Positions 17,775 through 26,442 are shown, counted from the first letter of the stretch. The stretch is DNA of 64,000 bases from Paucibacter sp. KBW04 (GCF_003852425.1 NZ_QAJN01000017.1:1-64000); one strand, 5' to 3'. The notes: generated from the letters alone by a model not told the origin. Program-made: numbers and translations.

Positions 17775-19334
17775 TCAAGATTTACTCGAAAAAAGGCGAT
17801 CGAACATCTGATCGGCCTTGCTTTGCACCTCGGGTGTCATCTCAATCGCCCGACCCCATTCCCGGCTGGTCTCACCCGGCCATTTATTGGTGGCATCCAG
17901 CCCCATCTTGCCGCCCAGACCGCTGATGGGCGAGGCGAAGTCCAGGTAGTCGATGGGCGTGCTGTCCACCAAGGTGCAATCCCGCACCGGGTCCATACGG
18001 GTGGTGATGGCCCAAACCACTTCCTTCCAGTCCCGCACATTGATGTCCTCATCCACCACCACGATGAACTTGGTGTACATGAACTGGCGCAGATAGCTCC
18101 ACAGGCCAAACATCAGGCGTTTGGCATGGCCGGGGTAGGACTTCTTGATCGAAATCACCGCCATGCGGTAGCTACAGCCCTCTGGCGGCAGATAGAAATC
18201 GACGATCTCGCTGAACTGCTTTTGCAAAATCGGCACGAACACCTCGTTCAGCGCCACGCCCAGGATGGCCGGCTCGTCCGGCGGCTTGCCGGTGTAGGTG
18301 GAGTGGTAAATCGGGTCGGGCCGCTGGGTCAGCCGGCCGACCTCAAAGACCGGGAACCAGTCCTGCTCGTTGTAATAGCCCGTGTGATCGCCGTAGGGGC
18401 CTTCCAGCGCATGCAGATAACCGCCCTTCTCCTTCAGCGGCACGCCGTCTTCGCTGACGCCGGTGTAGCCTAACGCCGCCACCGGGATGTGGCCCTCCAG
18501 CACCATCTCTGCACTGGCGGGGACCTGCAACATGCGGCCGCCCTCGCCCACACCGCTGTCGACCAACTCGGTTCGGGATCCCCGCAGCAAGCCGGCAAAC
18601 TGATATTCAGACAAGCTGTCCGGCACCGGCGTCACCGCACCCAAAATGGTCGCTGGGTCGGCGCCCAGGGCCACGGCGATGGGGAAGGGCTTGCCGGGAT
18701 TCGCCAAGGCGAAGTCCCGGAAGTCCAGCGCCCCGCCCCGGTGGGCCAGCCAGCGCATGATCAAGCGATTGCGGCCTATCAGCTGCTGGCGGTAGATACC
18801 CAAGTTCTGACGCAGCCGCGGCTGAGCAATGCTTTGCGGGCCGCGCGTCACCACCAAGCCCCAGGTCAACAAGGGCGCGACATCGCCGGGCCAGCAGGTT
18901 TGAATCGGCAGCTTCTTCAGATCGACCTCGCTGCCTTCAAACACTTCCTCCTGGCAGGCCGCCTTGCGCACCATGCTGGGCTTCATATCCCACAGGGCCT
19001 TGGCCATGCTCAGCAAGCGACCGGCATCCTTGAGCCCCTTGGGCGGCTCGGGCTCTTTGAGGCTGGCCAGCACATGGCCGACGTCCCGCAACTCCCGCAG
19101 GCTCTCTGCGCCCATGCCCAGGGCCACACGACGGGTGGTGCCGAACAAATTGGTCAAGGCCGGGGTCTTGTGGCCGGTGGGCCGCTCAAACAAGAGGGCA
19201 GGACCTTCGGCGCGCAAGACTCGGTCGCTGAGGGCCGTCATCTCAAGCACAGGCGAGACCGGCTCGGCAATGCGCCGCAGTTCCTGGATGTCCTCCAGAC
19301 GGCGGATAAAGTCACGCAAATCTCTGTACTTCAT
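17775..19334 (-). CDS. ubiD: UbiD 4-hydroxy-3-polyprenylbenzoate decarboxylase
   Basis: A 519-residue prenylated-FMN-dependent decarboxylase for ubiquinone synthesis. It begins [16 protein letters not shown], nearly identical in layout to E. coli UbiD (MKYNDLRDF), so the ATG at 19334 is chosen over the upstream start at 19352. Family landmarks follow: [83 protein letters not shown] and [15 protein letters not shown]. The transferase UbiX is not in the window. A strong hairpin terminator lies downstream. Confidence 0.97.
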   Translation of the reverse strand: MKYRDLRDFIRRLEDIQELRRIAEPVSPVLEMTALSDRVLRAEGPALLFERPTGHKTPALTNLFGTTRRVALGMGAESLRELRDVGHVLASLKEPEPPKGLKDAGRLLSMAKALWDMKPSMVRKAACQEEVFEGSEVDLKKLPIQTCWPGDVAPLLTWGLVVTRGPQSIAQPRLRQNLGIYRQQLIGRNRLIMRWLAHRGGALDFRDFALANPGKPFPIAVALGADPATILGAVTPVPDSLSEYQFAGLLRGSRTELVDSGVGEGGRMLQVPASAEMVLEGHIPVAALGYTGVSEDGVPLKEKGGYLHALEGPYGDHTGYYNEQDWFPVFEVGRLTQRPDPIYHSTYTGKPPDEPAILGVALNEVFVPILQKQFSEIVDFYLPPEGCSYRMAVISIKKSYPGHAKRLMFGLWSYLRQFMYTKFIVVVDEDINVRDWKEVVWAITTRMDPVRDCTLVDSTPIDYLDFASPISGLGGKMGLDATNKWPGETSREWGRAIEMTPEVQSKADQMFDRLFSSKS

Positions 19335-19367
19335 ATCTTTTGGTAATATCAAAGCATTGTCTAAAGC

Positions 19368-19395
19368 TTGACGAGTTATTTTTGCTCCCTAGAAT
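19368..19395 (+). promoter_or_regulatory. Candidate sigma-70 promoter upstream of the transglycosylase gene
   Basis: TTGACG at 19368-19373 and TAGAAT at 19390-19395 are separated by 16 bases and lie in an AT-rich stretch, giving a predicted start near 19402. Directly downstream are two adjacent dyads, TGGGA-A-TCCCA (19407-19417) and GGGTTAACCC (19418-19427), which could be operators. Confidence 0.55.
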
Positions 19396-19401
19396 TTCCG
19401 A

Positions 19402-19606
19402 AACTTTGGGAATCCCAGGGTTAACCCGTGCCTTCGGCCCCAGTGCCTGGAGGCACCCCGCTGCCGATGAAGGTCGACCACTTGGCGTCTTTTGTCCTGC
19501 CCTCAGGCAAGACAAAAGCCAGTGGAAGGATCGACCGATTATCACTGTCGCGCTTGCAACGCCTGGCCTCGGCCGGGCGCGAAGCGCCGCAGAACGAAGG
19601 AGTCGC
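19402..19606 (+). ncRNA. Structured 5' leader of unknown class before the transglycosylase gene
   Basis: About 205 bases between the predicted transcription start and the ATG contain several stems. (1) GTGCC/GGCAC around TGGA at 19443-19456. (2) A long hairpin 19472-19536: GGTCGA with TCGACC, CCACT with AGTGG, CTTTTGTC with GACAAAAG and TGCC with GGCA, closing on loop CTCA. (3) CCTGGCC/GGCCGGG at 19562-19577. (4) GGCGC/GCGCC around GAA at 19576-19588, which shares bases with stem 3 and so competes with it just before the AAGGAG ribosome binding site at 19597. CAGTG (19441-19445) can also pair with CACTG (19543-19547). I could not match it to a known riboswitch, 6S RNA or leader family. The hairpins are read directly; the regulatory role is inferred. 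Confidence 0.5.
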
Positions 19607-20476
19607 ATGACAGCACGTCGTGATCTTTTATCCTTGGTGCGTGGCACTCGTGCCACCCTGTCCTTGTTCATCAAGGACATCGGCCAAGGCCTGTTGGTCG
19701 TCAGTCATAACAGTTTGGCCCTGGTGGGCTTGGCCGTTGTGGCCCTGGGTCTGGTGTTTGCCAGCCAAGCCGATTTGCGCAAGAACCTCGAAGAGCAAGC
19801 CCTGGGCTGGCTCAATGCCCGCGAAGAAGCGCGCGCCCTGGCCGATGGCAGCGCCCCGCTTTCCGCCGCCGAGCCCAATGCCGTCGAGCGCGCCACCGCC
19901 GCCGACCCCAAAGACCTACCGCGTCAACAAGCGGCCGTGGCCATGTGGTTGTCGCGCCGCTACAAGGTGGCACCCGAGCCCATCAGCCGCCTGGTCCAGG
20001 AAGCCTGGGCGATTGGCCAGAAAGCCCAGGTCGAACCGACCTTGATCCTGGCCATCATGGCCGTGGAGTCCAGTTTCAACCCCTTTGCGCAAAGCCCCGT
20101 GGGTGCGCAAGGTTTGATGCAGGTGATGACCAGCGTACACAACGACAAGTACGAAGCCTTTGGCGGCAATCTGGCGGCCTTCGATCCGATCACCAACCTG
20201 CGCGTTGGCGTGCAGGTACTCAAAGAATGCATCCAGCGCGCGGGCAGCGTCGAGGAAGGCCTGCGTTACTACGTCGGCGCGGCCAACCTGCCGGATGATG
20301 CGGGCTATGCCGCCCGGGTGATGGAGATTCACGGACAGATGAAGAGCGTGGCCACAGGTCGCCCCGTGCAGGCCAAGCCCATGCGCGACGCCGCACCCGT
20401 GCCCCTGGCCAGTGCCAGCCCCTTGGCCGGCGGCGACAGCCCTGTGCAGGCCGAAAAGGTCGCCCTGGTTCAGTAA
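19607..20476 (+). CDS. Membrane-anchored lytic transglycosylase (SLT domain)
   Basis: A 289-residue protein. One membrane helix at about residues 33-52 (NSLALVGLAVVALGLVFA) anchors it, followed by a linker and an SLT goose-type lysozyme domain at about 135-245. The catalytic glutamate is in MAVESSFNPFAQS, followed by the family motifs GAQGLMQVMTSVH, NLRVGVQVLKECI and LRYYVGAAN. It should cleave the glycan strand of peptidoglycan, producing 1,6-anhydro ends. The start is the ATG at 19607, preceded by AAGGAG at 4 bases' distance; the frame extends upstream but that part overlaps the structured leader. The Ala/Pro-rich C-terminus is not conserved. Confidence 0.87.
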   Translation: MTARRDLLSLVRGTRATLSLFIKDIGQGLLVVSHNSLALVGLAVVALGLVFASQADLRKNLEEQALGWLNAREEARALADGSAPLSAAEPNAVERATAADPKDLPRQQAAVAMWLSRRYKVAPEPISRLVQEAWAIGQKAQVEPTLILAIMAVESSFNPFAQSPVGAQGLMQVMTSVHNDKYEAFGGNLAAFDPITNLRVGVQVLKECIQRAGSVEEGLRYYVGAANLPDDAGYAARVMEIHGQMKSVATGRPVQAKPMRDAAPVPLASASPLAGGDSPVQAEKVALVQ

Positions 20477-20505
20477 GAACGGCTCGGCTGCGCTTCAGCT
20501 GAGGC

Positions 20506-20511
20506 TACACT
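20506..20511 (+). promoter_or_regulatory. Possible -10 hexamer for glyA transcript
   Basis: TACACT lies just upstream of the ZTP aptamer, which would put the transcript start at about 20518, immediately before the aptamer. No convincing -35 hexamer is seen at the expected distance. Confidence 0.35.
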
Positions 20512-20520
20512 TCACGCTTC

Positions 20521-20647
20521 GCGCGACTGGCGATAAAAGGTTGAGCGGCTTCTAGCCAAGTCAATCGACCCGAGGTGGTGGACCACCGGGAAGCGCGAAC
20601 GATCTCTGGACTGTGTCCGAGACCGCATCAAGCCGTTCGCCTGGGCA
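20521..20647 (+). promoter_or_regulatory. ZTP riboswitch (pfl motif) controlling glyA
   Basis: The leader of glyA carries the conserved blocks of the pfl/ZTP riboswitch in order. GACTGGCG is at 20525-20532. A stem GGTGG/CCACC (20574-20587) leads into ACCACCGGGAAGCG (20582-20595). A variable region follows, then the 3' subdomain CCGTTCGCCTGGGCA at 20633-20647. ZTP riboswitches sense ZMP/ZTP, which accumulate when 10-formyl-tetrahydrofolate is low, and turn on one-carbon genes such as glyA. The aptamer ends 76 bases before the glyA start. No T-run terminator is visible, so control may be at translation initiation. Confidence 0.9.
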
Positions 20648-20723
20648 GTTCTGCAGCGCATTCATGGGTCCAACCCAAGATTTGCGTTCGCCAGAAACTC
20701 CACTTCAAAGCTCAGCCACCATC

Positions 20724-21974
20724 ATGTTTGATCGCAGCACCTCTACCCTTGCCCAAGTTGACCCCGATCTGTGGGCAGCCGTCCAAAACGAGAACCAGCG
20801 TCAAGAAGACCATATCGAGCTGATCGCCTCCGAGAACTACACCTCGCCGGCCGTCATGCAGGCCCAGGGCAGCCAGCTGACCAATAAGTACGCCGAAGGC
20901 TATCCCGGCAAGCGCTACTACGGTGGCTGCGAGTACGTGGACGTGGTCGAGCAACTGGCCATTGACCGCCTGAAGGAGCTCTTCGGCGCCAACTACGCCA
21001 ATGTGCAGCCCAATTCCGGCTCGCAAGCCAATCAGGGCGTGTTTTTTGCCCTGCTGCAGCCCGGCGACACCATCATGGGCATGAGCTTGGCCGAAGGCGG
21101 TCACCTGACCCACGGCATGGCCCTGAATATGAGCGGCAAATGGTTCAACGTCATCTCCTACGGCCTGAACGCCAAGGAAGAGATCGACTACGACGCCATG
21201 GAAGCCCTGGCCCGCGAGAAGAAGCCCAAGCTCATCATCGCCGGTGCCTCGGCCTACAGCCTGCGCATCGACTTCGAGCGCTTTGGCAAGATCGCCAAGG
21301 AAATCGGCGCCTATTTCATGGTGGACATGGCCCACTATGCAGGCCTGATCGCCGCCGGCGTCTACCCCAACCCGGTGCCCCATGCCGATGTGGTGACCTC
21401 CACCACCCACAAGAGCCTGCGCGGCCCCCGCGGCGGCATCATCTTGTGCAATGACGAAGCGATCGCCAAGAAGATCAACTCGGCCATTTTCCCCGGCATC
21501 CAGGGCGGCCCCCTGATGCACGTCATCGCCGGCAAGGCCGTGGCCTTCAAGGAAGCGCTGACGCCCGAGTTCAAGGCCTACCAAGCCCAAGTGGTCAAGA
21601 ACGCCAAGGTCCTGGCCGACACCTTGATCGAACGCGGTCTGCGCATCGTCTCGGGCGGCACTGAGAGCCATGTCATGTTGGTGGACCTGCGCCCCAAGAA
21701 CCTGACCGGCAAGGAAGCCGAGGCCATCCTGGGCGCAGCCCATATGACCTGCAACAAAAACGGCATCCCCAACGACCCGCAAAAGCCCATGGTCACCAGC
21801 GGCATCCGTCTGGGCACACCGGCCATGACCACGCGCGGTTTCAAGGAAGAACAGGTGCGCGCCACCGCTCACCTGATCGCCGACGTGCTGGACAAGCCGC
21901 ATGACGAAGCCAATCTCGCAGCCGTGCGCGCCAAAGTGGCCGCACTGACCCGCGATTTCCCCGTCTACCGCTAA
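20724..21974 (+). CDS. glyA: Serine hydroxymethyltransferase
   Basis: GlyA interconverts serine and glycine while charging tetrahydrofolate with a one-carbon unit; it uses pyridoxal phosphate. The 416-residue product matches the family over its length: [59 protein letters not shown], the PLP-lysine region [15 protein letters not shown] and the C-terminal [15 protein letters not shown]. The ATG at 20724 is the homologous start; longer readings would enter the riboswitch leader. nrdR follows 24 bases after the stop, a common pairing in betaproteobacteria. Expression is probably raised by ZTP through the upstream riboswitch. Confidence 0.98.
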   Translation: MFDRSTSTLAQVDPDLWAAVQNENQRQEDHIELIASENYTSPAVMQAQGSQLTNKYAEGYPGKRYYGGCEYVDVVEQLAIDRLKELFGANYANVQPNSGSQANQGVFFALLQPGDTIMGMSLAEGGHLTHGMALNMSGKWFNVISYGLNAKEEIDYDAMEALAREKKPKLIIAGASAYSLRIDFERFGKIAKEIGAYFMVDMAHYAGLIAAGVYPNPVPHADVVTSTTHKSLRGPRGGIILCNDEAIAKKINSAIFPGIQGGPLMHVIAGKAVAFKEALTPEFKAYQAQVVKNAKVLADTLIERGLRIVSGGTESHVMLVDLRPKNLTGKEAEAILGAAHMTCNKNGIPNDPQKPMVTSGIRLGTPAMTTRGFKEEQVRATAHLIADVLDKPHDEANLAAVRAKVAALTRDFPVYR

Positions 21975-21998
21975 TAAAACTCAAAGGCCAGCCCGGCG

Positions 21999-22442
21999 AT
22001 GCGTTGCCCCTTTTGCAGTCATACCGAAACCCAGGTCTCCGAGACACGTGAGTCGGATGAAGGCGATGTGGTGCGGCGGCGTCGCCGTTGCTTGGCCTGC
22101 GACAAGCGCTTCACCACCTACGAGCGGGCCGAAATCGCCCTGCCCGTGGTGGTCAAAAAGGACGGCACCCGCGCCGACTTCGACCCCAAGAAGCTGCGCG
22201 CCTCCATGCAATTGGCCTTGCGCAAGCGGCCGGTAAGCATCGAACAGATCGACGCCGCCCTGGCCAAGATTGAAGAAACCCTGCTGACCAGCGGTGCCCG
22301 CGAACTGCCCTCCACCCGCCTGGGTGAGTTGGTGATGCGCGAACTCAAGCGCATCGACAAGGTGGCTTATGTGCGCTTTGCCTCGGTTTATCGCAGCTTT
22401 GAAGATGTGGATGAATTCCACAAGCTGATCCGGGAGATCTAA
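21999..22442 (+). CDS. nrdR: Transcriptional repressor NrdR
   Basis: NrdR represses ribonucleotide reductase genes by sensing ATP/dATP. The 147-residue protein has the N-terminal zinc ribbon (MRCPFC and [10 protein letters not shown]), the basic RRRRR stretch used for DNA contact, and an ATP-cone domain ([20 protein letters not shown]). The ending is family-typical ([17 protein letters not shown]). It is probably cotranscribed with glyA. No NrdR box target gene is present in the window. Confidence 0.97.
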   Translation: MRCPFCSHTETQVSETRESDEGDVVRRRRRCLACDKRFTTYERAEIALPVVVKKDGTRADFDPKKLRASMQLALRKRPVSIEQIDAALAKIEETLLTSGARELPSTRLGELVMRELKRIDKVAYVRFASVYRSFEDVDEFHKLIREI

Positions 22443-22567
22443 ACCTCCCCCCCCCAGCCCCCTCCCCCATCGGAGGGAGCTCGTGCCCCCTTCAGCAGGA
22501 CAGAAGTCGCCCCCTCGAACGCCTAGATTTTGCTCATCGCCCCGAGCAAGTTCAGCAGGAGTCCGAG

Positions 22568-23125
22568 ATGCGCGCCACCCACTTCATTCAGTTCAGCAGC
22601 AAGCGCCACAACCGGGGCCTGAGCCTGATTGAGCTGCTCACCGGCTTGTGCATCAGTGCCGTGCTGCTTTCGCAAGCCGTTCCGGCGCTGGAGCGCATGA
22701 AGCAGAGGCAACGCCTGAACCTGCACGCGCAGACCTTGATGATGGACTTGAAGCACGCCCGCCATGAGGCCTTGCTCGGTACCGAAAACGTCAATCTGCT
22801 CTTTGAACAACAAAGCCAGGGTGCTTGCTACATCGTCTACACCGGGCCCAGCAAGCAGTGCCATTGCGATGCCAGTGGCGTCGCCGTTTGCACCGGCGGC
22901 GCCAGGGCCCTCAAGTCCCAATGGCTGCCCAGCGAGCAGAAGATCGGGTTAAGAACCAAATCCAGCCATCTGAGCTTCAGCGCCAAGCAAGGCGCAGTGA
23001 CACCCACCGCCAGCATCGACCTCAGCACCCAGGAGGGTGATTCCATTCGGCAAATCATCAGCGTCGCTGGCCGCGTTCGCAGTTGCAGCCCCAATGCCAG
23101 CATGGGTCAATATCCGGCTTGCTGA
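22568..23125 (+). CDS. fimT: FimT/GspH-type minor pilin (first copy)
   Basis: A 185-residue pseudopilin. The prepilin peptidase site is RG-LSLIELL (cleavage after Gly18), with Glu at +5 and the following hydrophobic helix. A Cys-rich middle (GACYIVYTGPSKQCHCDASG) resembles that of the second FimT copy downstream. Near the C-terminus it carries GRVR (residues 168-171, in SVAGRVRSCSP), matching the GRxR DNA-binding motif described for FimT in natural transformation. It starts the minor pilin cluster, after a 125-base gap from nrdR. A separate promoter is likely, but I could not assign one. Confidence 0.8.
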   Translation: MRATHFIQFSSKRHNRGLSLIELLTGLCISAVLLSQAVPALERMKQRQRLNLHAQTLMMDLKHARHEALLGTENVNLLFEQQSQGACYIVYTGPSKQCHCDASGVAVCTGGARALKSQWLPSEQKIGLRTKSSHLSFSAKQGAVTPTASIDLSTQEGDSIRQIISVAGRVRSCSPNASMGQYPAC

Positions 23126-23307
23126 ACAAGGTCGGCGGCACCAACGGACCATGAATTGCGCACCGATGGCTCCGCTAACAAAGAAATCAAGTCTCAATCG
23201 TGGGGATGTCACCTGTTTGGAAGAAATCCGATCAACGGTTGTATTCAGCAGACAAGCGGCGCGAACTACTGACAGCCAATTCACACGCGCCTTTCCATAA
23301 TCCGCCC

Positions 23308-23829
23308 ATGTGGCCTGCTTGCAGTAACTCGCCAAACACACTGCTCCAGCGACTTCGGCTGAGCGGGGAAATACCCGCATCCCGAATCCAGGGTTTCACC
23401 TTGATTGAGCTGATGTTTGTTGTGGTGATCGTGGGCATCTTGATGGCCGTGGCCCTGCCCAGCTATCAAAAATACATTGCCAAGAGTCGGCGATCCGACG
23501 CCATCAGCGCGCTCAGCGCCATTGCCCAGGCGCAGGAGCGCATGCGCAGCAATCGCAGCAGCTACCTCAGTGTTCTGGACGATCTCAAGCTGGGACTGAA
23601 CAATAGCTTGTCACCTGGCGGGCACTACACATTGAGCCTGAGCGGTGTCGGTGACCCGCCCAGCTACAACTTCGGCTACATCGCCACCGCACAAGCCAGC
23701 TCCGGCAGCCCCCAGGCCAAGGACAGCGATTGCGCACAGATGTCGATTGAAATGAGCGGGGGCAATCTGAAATACAAGGCGCAAGACAGCGCCGGCAACG
23801 ACAGCAAGTCCAAATGCTGGCCCAGCTGA
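23308..23829 (+). CDS. pilE: PilE-like type IV pilin
   Basis: A 173-residue type IV pilin with a 28-residue leader ending in QG-FTLIELMFVVVIVGILMA, the class III signal cleaved by PilD. It continues with the PilE pattern ALPSYQKYIAKSRRSDAISAL and has a C-terminal Cys pair (DSDCAQMSIE and KSKCWPS) likely forming the D-region disulfide. The ATG at 23308 gives the only reasonable leader. CATAAT sits 6 bases before the ATG with no Shine-Dalgarno sequence, so translation may be leaderless. Its end overlaps the next fimT by 16 bases. In related bacteria this PilE is a minor pilin co-encoded with PilV, PilW and PilX. Confidence 0.85.
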   Translation: MWPACSNSPNTLLQRLRLSGEIPASRIQGFTLIELMFVVVIVGILMAVALPSYQKYIAKSRRSDAISALSAIAQAQERMRSNRSSYLSVLDDLKLGLNNSLSPGGHYTLSLSGVGDPPSYNFGYIATAQASSGSPQAKDSDCAQMSIEMSGGNLKYKAQDSAGNDSKSKCWPS

Positions 23830-24410
23830 ACCTCAGTGATCGAGCACGCCGGGGCCTGTCCCTGGTGGAGCTGATGGTGGTCATCGCCGTCATGGGGATT
23901 GTGCTGGCCGTAGCCATCCCGTCGTTCGGCGATATGTTGGCGCGCAAACGAGTGCAGTTGGTTGCGGCCGAGTTGGCCAGCGATTTGGCCTTTGCCAGAT
24001 CCGAGTCGGGGCTGAAATCCGTGGGCATCTACACCTACTTTAAGCAAAACGCGGAGATGAGCTGCTACGTCATCGTCCAACGGACCGGCGCCATTGATCG
24101 CTGCGACTGCACCCGCGAAATCGGCACCGCCTGCGCCGGCACCATAGGCCTGACCGAAATCAAGACCGCCCAGATTTCCAAAAGCTCAGGGGTCACCATC
24201 AAGGTGCTGACGCCGCTTGCGATTGCCTCCGGCCTGACCGGACTGCAGTTCCGGCCCCTGCATATGGATCCCTCGGCGGCCGACCTGAAAGTGCTGATAT
24301 CCAGCAGCCGAGGCAGCCAGCCCAAGCTGCAGATCGAGCTCAATGGCATGGGTCGGGTCAAGCTCTGCTGCCCGGACGGCAGTTTCAGCGGGGTTCAGTC
24401 ATGCGCCTGA
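23814..24410 (+). CDS. fimT: FimT/GspH-type minor pilin (second copy)
   Basis: A 198-residue pseudopilin with the cleavage site RRG-LSLVELMVVIAVMGIVLA near residue 14. It has the family's ARSESGLKS segment and a Cys motif (SCYVIVQRTGAIDRCDC) parallel to the first FimT. The C-terminal region has MGRVKLCCPDG, so the DNA-binding motif position reads GRVK (residues 180-183), with Lys in place of the final Arg. It overlaps pilE by 16 bases and pilW by 10, so the genes form one operon. Role: minor pilin at the pilus tip, perhaps in DNA uptake. Confidence 0.82.
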   Translation: MLAQLNLSDRARRGLSLVELMVVIAVMGIVLAVAIPSFGDMLARKRVQLVAAELASDLAFARSESGLKSVGIYTYFKQNAEMSCYVIVQRTGAIDRCDCTREIGTACAGTIGLTEIKTAQISKSSGVTIKVLTPLAIASGLTGLQFRPLHMDPSAADLKVLISSSRGSQPKLQIELNGMGRVKLCCPDGSFSGVQSCA

Positions 24411-25108
24411 CACACCGCCAGCGCTCCGACACCGCCCAGGCTCAGCAAGGCCTGAGCCTGATCGAGATGATGGTGGGCATCACGGTCGGCATGATTGTGG
24501 TGGCGGGTGCCAGCCTGATGATGACCCAGCAACTCAGCGAACACCGCAGACTGGTTCTAGAAACCCAGGTGCAACAGGATTTGCGGGCAGCCGCCGATTT
24601 GATGCTTCGCGAGCTGCGCCGGGCTGGGGCGATGCGGCAATCGGCCCAGTTTGTGTGGGCCCCGGGGTCCGCCGCACCCTTGCCAGTCAATAACTATGCG
24701 ATCCGAACCAGGGTCAATGAAGATCAGAACCAGGTGCAATACGCCTACTCGACATCGTCAGCGGCCGCAGAGGACAACCTTGCGGGAAACCAGGAGCTCT
24801 TCGGCTTTCGCGTCTCCGACAAGGTCCTGCAGTTTGAATTCACCAATGGCAATTGGCAGCCTTTGACCGACAAAGAGGTTTTGCTGGTCACCAATTTCAG
24901 CGTCATTCTCAAGCCGCAACTCCTGCCCTTGCCCGATCTTTGCGAGAAACCCTGCGGGGGACTGGCCAACTGCCCCCCGCAGCTGACGATCAACTACTTT
25001 GAAATCGCCCTGAGCGCCCAAGCCAAGCACGACCCACAAATCGTGCGTACCTTGAAGCTCAAGGACCGCACTCGCAATGATGCCGTCACCGGGGTATGCG
25101 CACCATGA
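24401..25108 (+). CDS. pilW: PilW-like minor pilin assembly protein
   Basis: A 235-residue PilW family protein with prepilin site QQG-LSLIEMMVGITVGMIVVA, followed by the typical LETQVQQDLRAAADLMLREL and RRAGAMRQSAQ. PilW with PilV, PilX and FimU/FimT forms the priming tip complex for pilus extension. The C-terminal Cys cluster (DLCEKPCGGLANC) probably makes disulfides. Both ends overlap neighbours, consistent with translational coupling. Confidence 0.87.
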   Translation: MRLTHRQRSDTAQAQQGLSLIEMMVGITVGMIVVAGASLMMTQQLSEHRRLVLETQVQQDLRAAADLMLRELRRAGAMRQSAQFVWAPGSAAPLPVNNYAIRTRVNEDQNQVQYAYSTSSAAAEDNLAGNQELFGFRVSDKVLQFEFTNGNWQPLTDKEVLLVTNFSVILKPQLLPLPDLCEKPCGGLANCPPQLTINYFEIALSAQAKHDPQIVRTLKLKDRTRNDAVTGVCAP

Positions 25109-26442
25109 AGTCGCCCAGCCCTCGCCGCCAGCAAGGTACGGCCACCTTGGTCGTGGTGATGGTGCTCTTTCTCATCATGGCCATGATGGCGGCCTATGGA
25201 AGCCGCAATCTGATTTTTGAACAAAAGATTGCGGGCAACTATTTTCGCGCAGGGGTGTCGCAAGAAGCGGCCGAAGCGGGAGTGGAGTGGGCGATCGCCC
25301 TACTCAACGGGGTCAAGATAGACGCCAATTGCCAGGTGAGCGCCGTCGGCGCCAACAGCTTTCGCGAGCGCTACCTGAACATCAATGCCGGCGATCGAAC
25401 CGTGGTCGCGCCGGTTATTTACAAAAACAGAGTGGCCGACTGCGTTCGCAATGAGGCCGCGGGCTGGACCTGCCGCTGCCCCATGGGCAACCCACCCGCC
25501 CTCCCCACCCAGGTCGCATTGAATGACGCACAGAACCTGCAACCCCGCTTCGCCCTATCCTTCACCTCCGCAACGCCAGGCCCGTTGCCGGCCACCGTTC
25601 CCCGGCCAGGAATTATTCGCCTGATTTCAGAAGGTTGCTCCAGCAGTGGCAGCGCCGAATGTATTGAATCAGACAACTTCGCCGTCCAGGCCTCCGTCGG
25701 GGTCAGCTTGGTGACGGTAGACCTCGCCCTGCTCAGTGCCTTGAAAAACCCGCCCGCCACGCCCTTGACCCTCACCGGGGCGATGAGTCTGGGCGCCTCA
25801 GGCATTGGCCTTCACAACGCCGCGCCACGCAGCAACGGCCTTTTGCTCAGCTCAGCCTTGGGCAGCAGCCAGACCAGCGGCCTCGATGAAACGCGCCTGG
25901 AAAGCCTGCCCGGCACGCCGGGCCGCCAAGCCCTGATCTTTGACGACCCCAGCCTGAAGAACCCCGATGGCACGGCCAAAGACGGCGAGGCCCTGTTCCG
26001 CATGTTCTTCGGCATGAGCCGAGCGAGCTACCGCGAGCAAGCGGCCCTGCGTCGCATCGGCTGCCCGGCTGGCGATTGTGGCCCGACACTCCAGCAGGCC
26101 TATGACGCCGGGGCGCGCATGGCCTGGATCGATGGGCCGCTCACCATCAATAGCAATGTCACCCTGGGCGCAGACACCAGCCCCATGCTGATCGTGGCCG
26201 ATGGGGCCGTGCAACTGAACGGCCCCATGCGCCTGACTGGCCTGTTATTCGCGAATGGCAATCTTGACTGGAGCAATGGCAGCGCCATGCCAGCTCAACT
26301 CAAAGGCGCGATGCTGGTAGCCGGAGCGCTCAGCACGAGCGGAGTCATCGACCTCTGGTACGAGGGCAAGGTGATGGATGAGTTGAGCAATCGAACAGGC
26401 AGCTTTGTGCGCGTGCCTGGCAGCTGGTTTGACTCGCCATGA
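25096..26442 (+). CDS. pilX: PilX-like minor pilin
   Basis: A 448-residue protein with a short basic N-terminus, RQQGTATLVVVMVLFLIMAM as the atypical PilX-type processing and helix region, then SRNLIFEQKIAGNYFRAGVS and QEAAEAGVEWAIALL, all standard PilX_N features. The family is usually 170-250 residues, so the C-terminal half (about 200-448) is an extension of unknown fold, rich in Gly and Ser, ending in a beta-rich segment (LTINSNVTLGADTSPMLIVA). It overlaps pilW by 13 bases and pilV by 4. Confidence 0.82.
   Translation: MRTMKSPSPRRQQGTATLVVVMVLFLIMAMMAAYGSRNLIFEQKIAGNYFRAGVSQEAAEAGVEWAIALLNGVKIDANCQVSAVGANSFRERYLNINAGDRTVVAPVIYKNRVADCVRNEAAGWTCRCPMGNPPALPTQVALNDAQNLQPRFALSFTSATPGPLPATVPRPGIIRLISEGCSSSGSAECIESDNFAVQASVGVSLVTVDLALLSALKNPPATPLTLTGAMSLGASGIGLHNAAPRSNGLLLSSALGSSQTSGLDETRLESLPGTPGRQALIFDDPSLKNPDGTAKDGEALFRMFFGMSRASYREQAALRRIGCPAGDCGPTLQQAYDAGARMAWIDGPLTINSNVTLGADTSPMLIVADGAVQLNGPMRLTGLLFANGNLDWSNGSAMPAQLKGAMLVAGALSTSGVIDLWYEGKVMDELSNRTGSFVRVPGSWFDSP

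Noticed and set aside
19402-19606. 6S RNA, cyclic di-GMP or other known riboswitch in the transglycosylase leader
   Set aside because: Conserved sequence blocks of those classes were looked for and not found; kept as an unassigned structured leader.
22443-22567. Terminator after nrdR
   Set aside because: A short CTCCC/GGGAG stem exists in a C-rich stretch but there is no T run; evidence is too weak.
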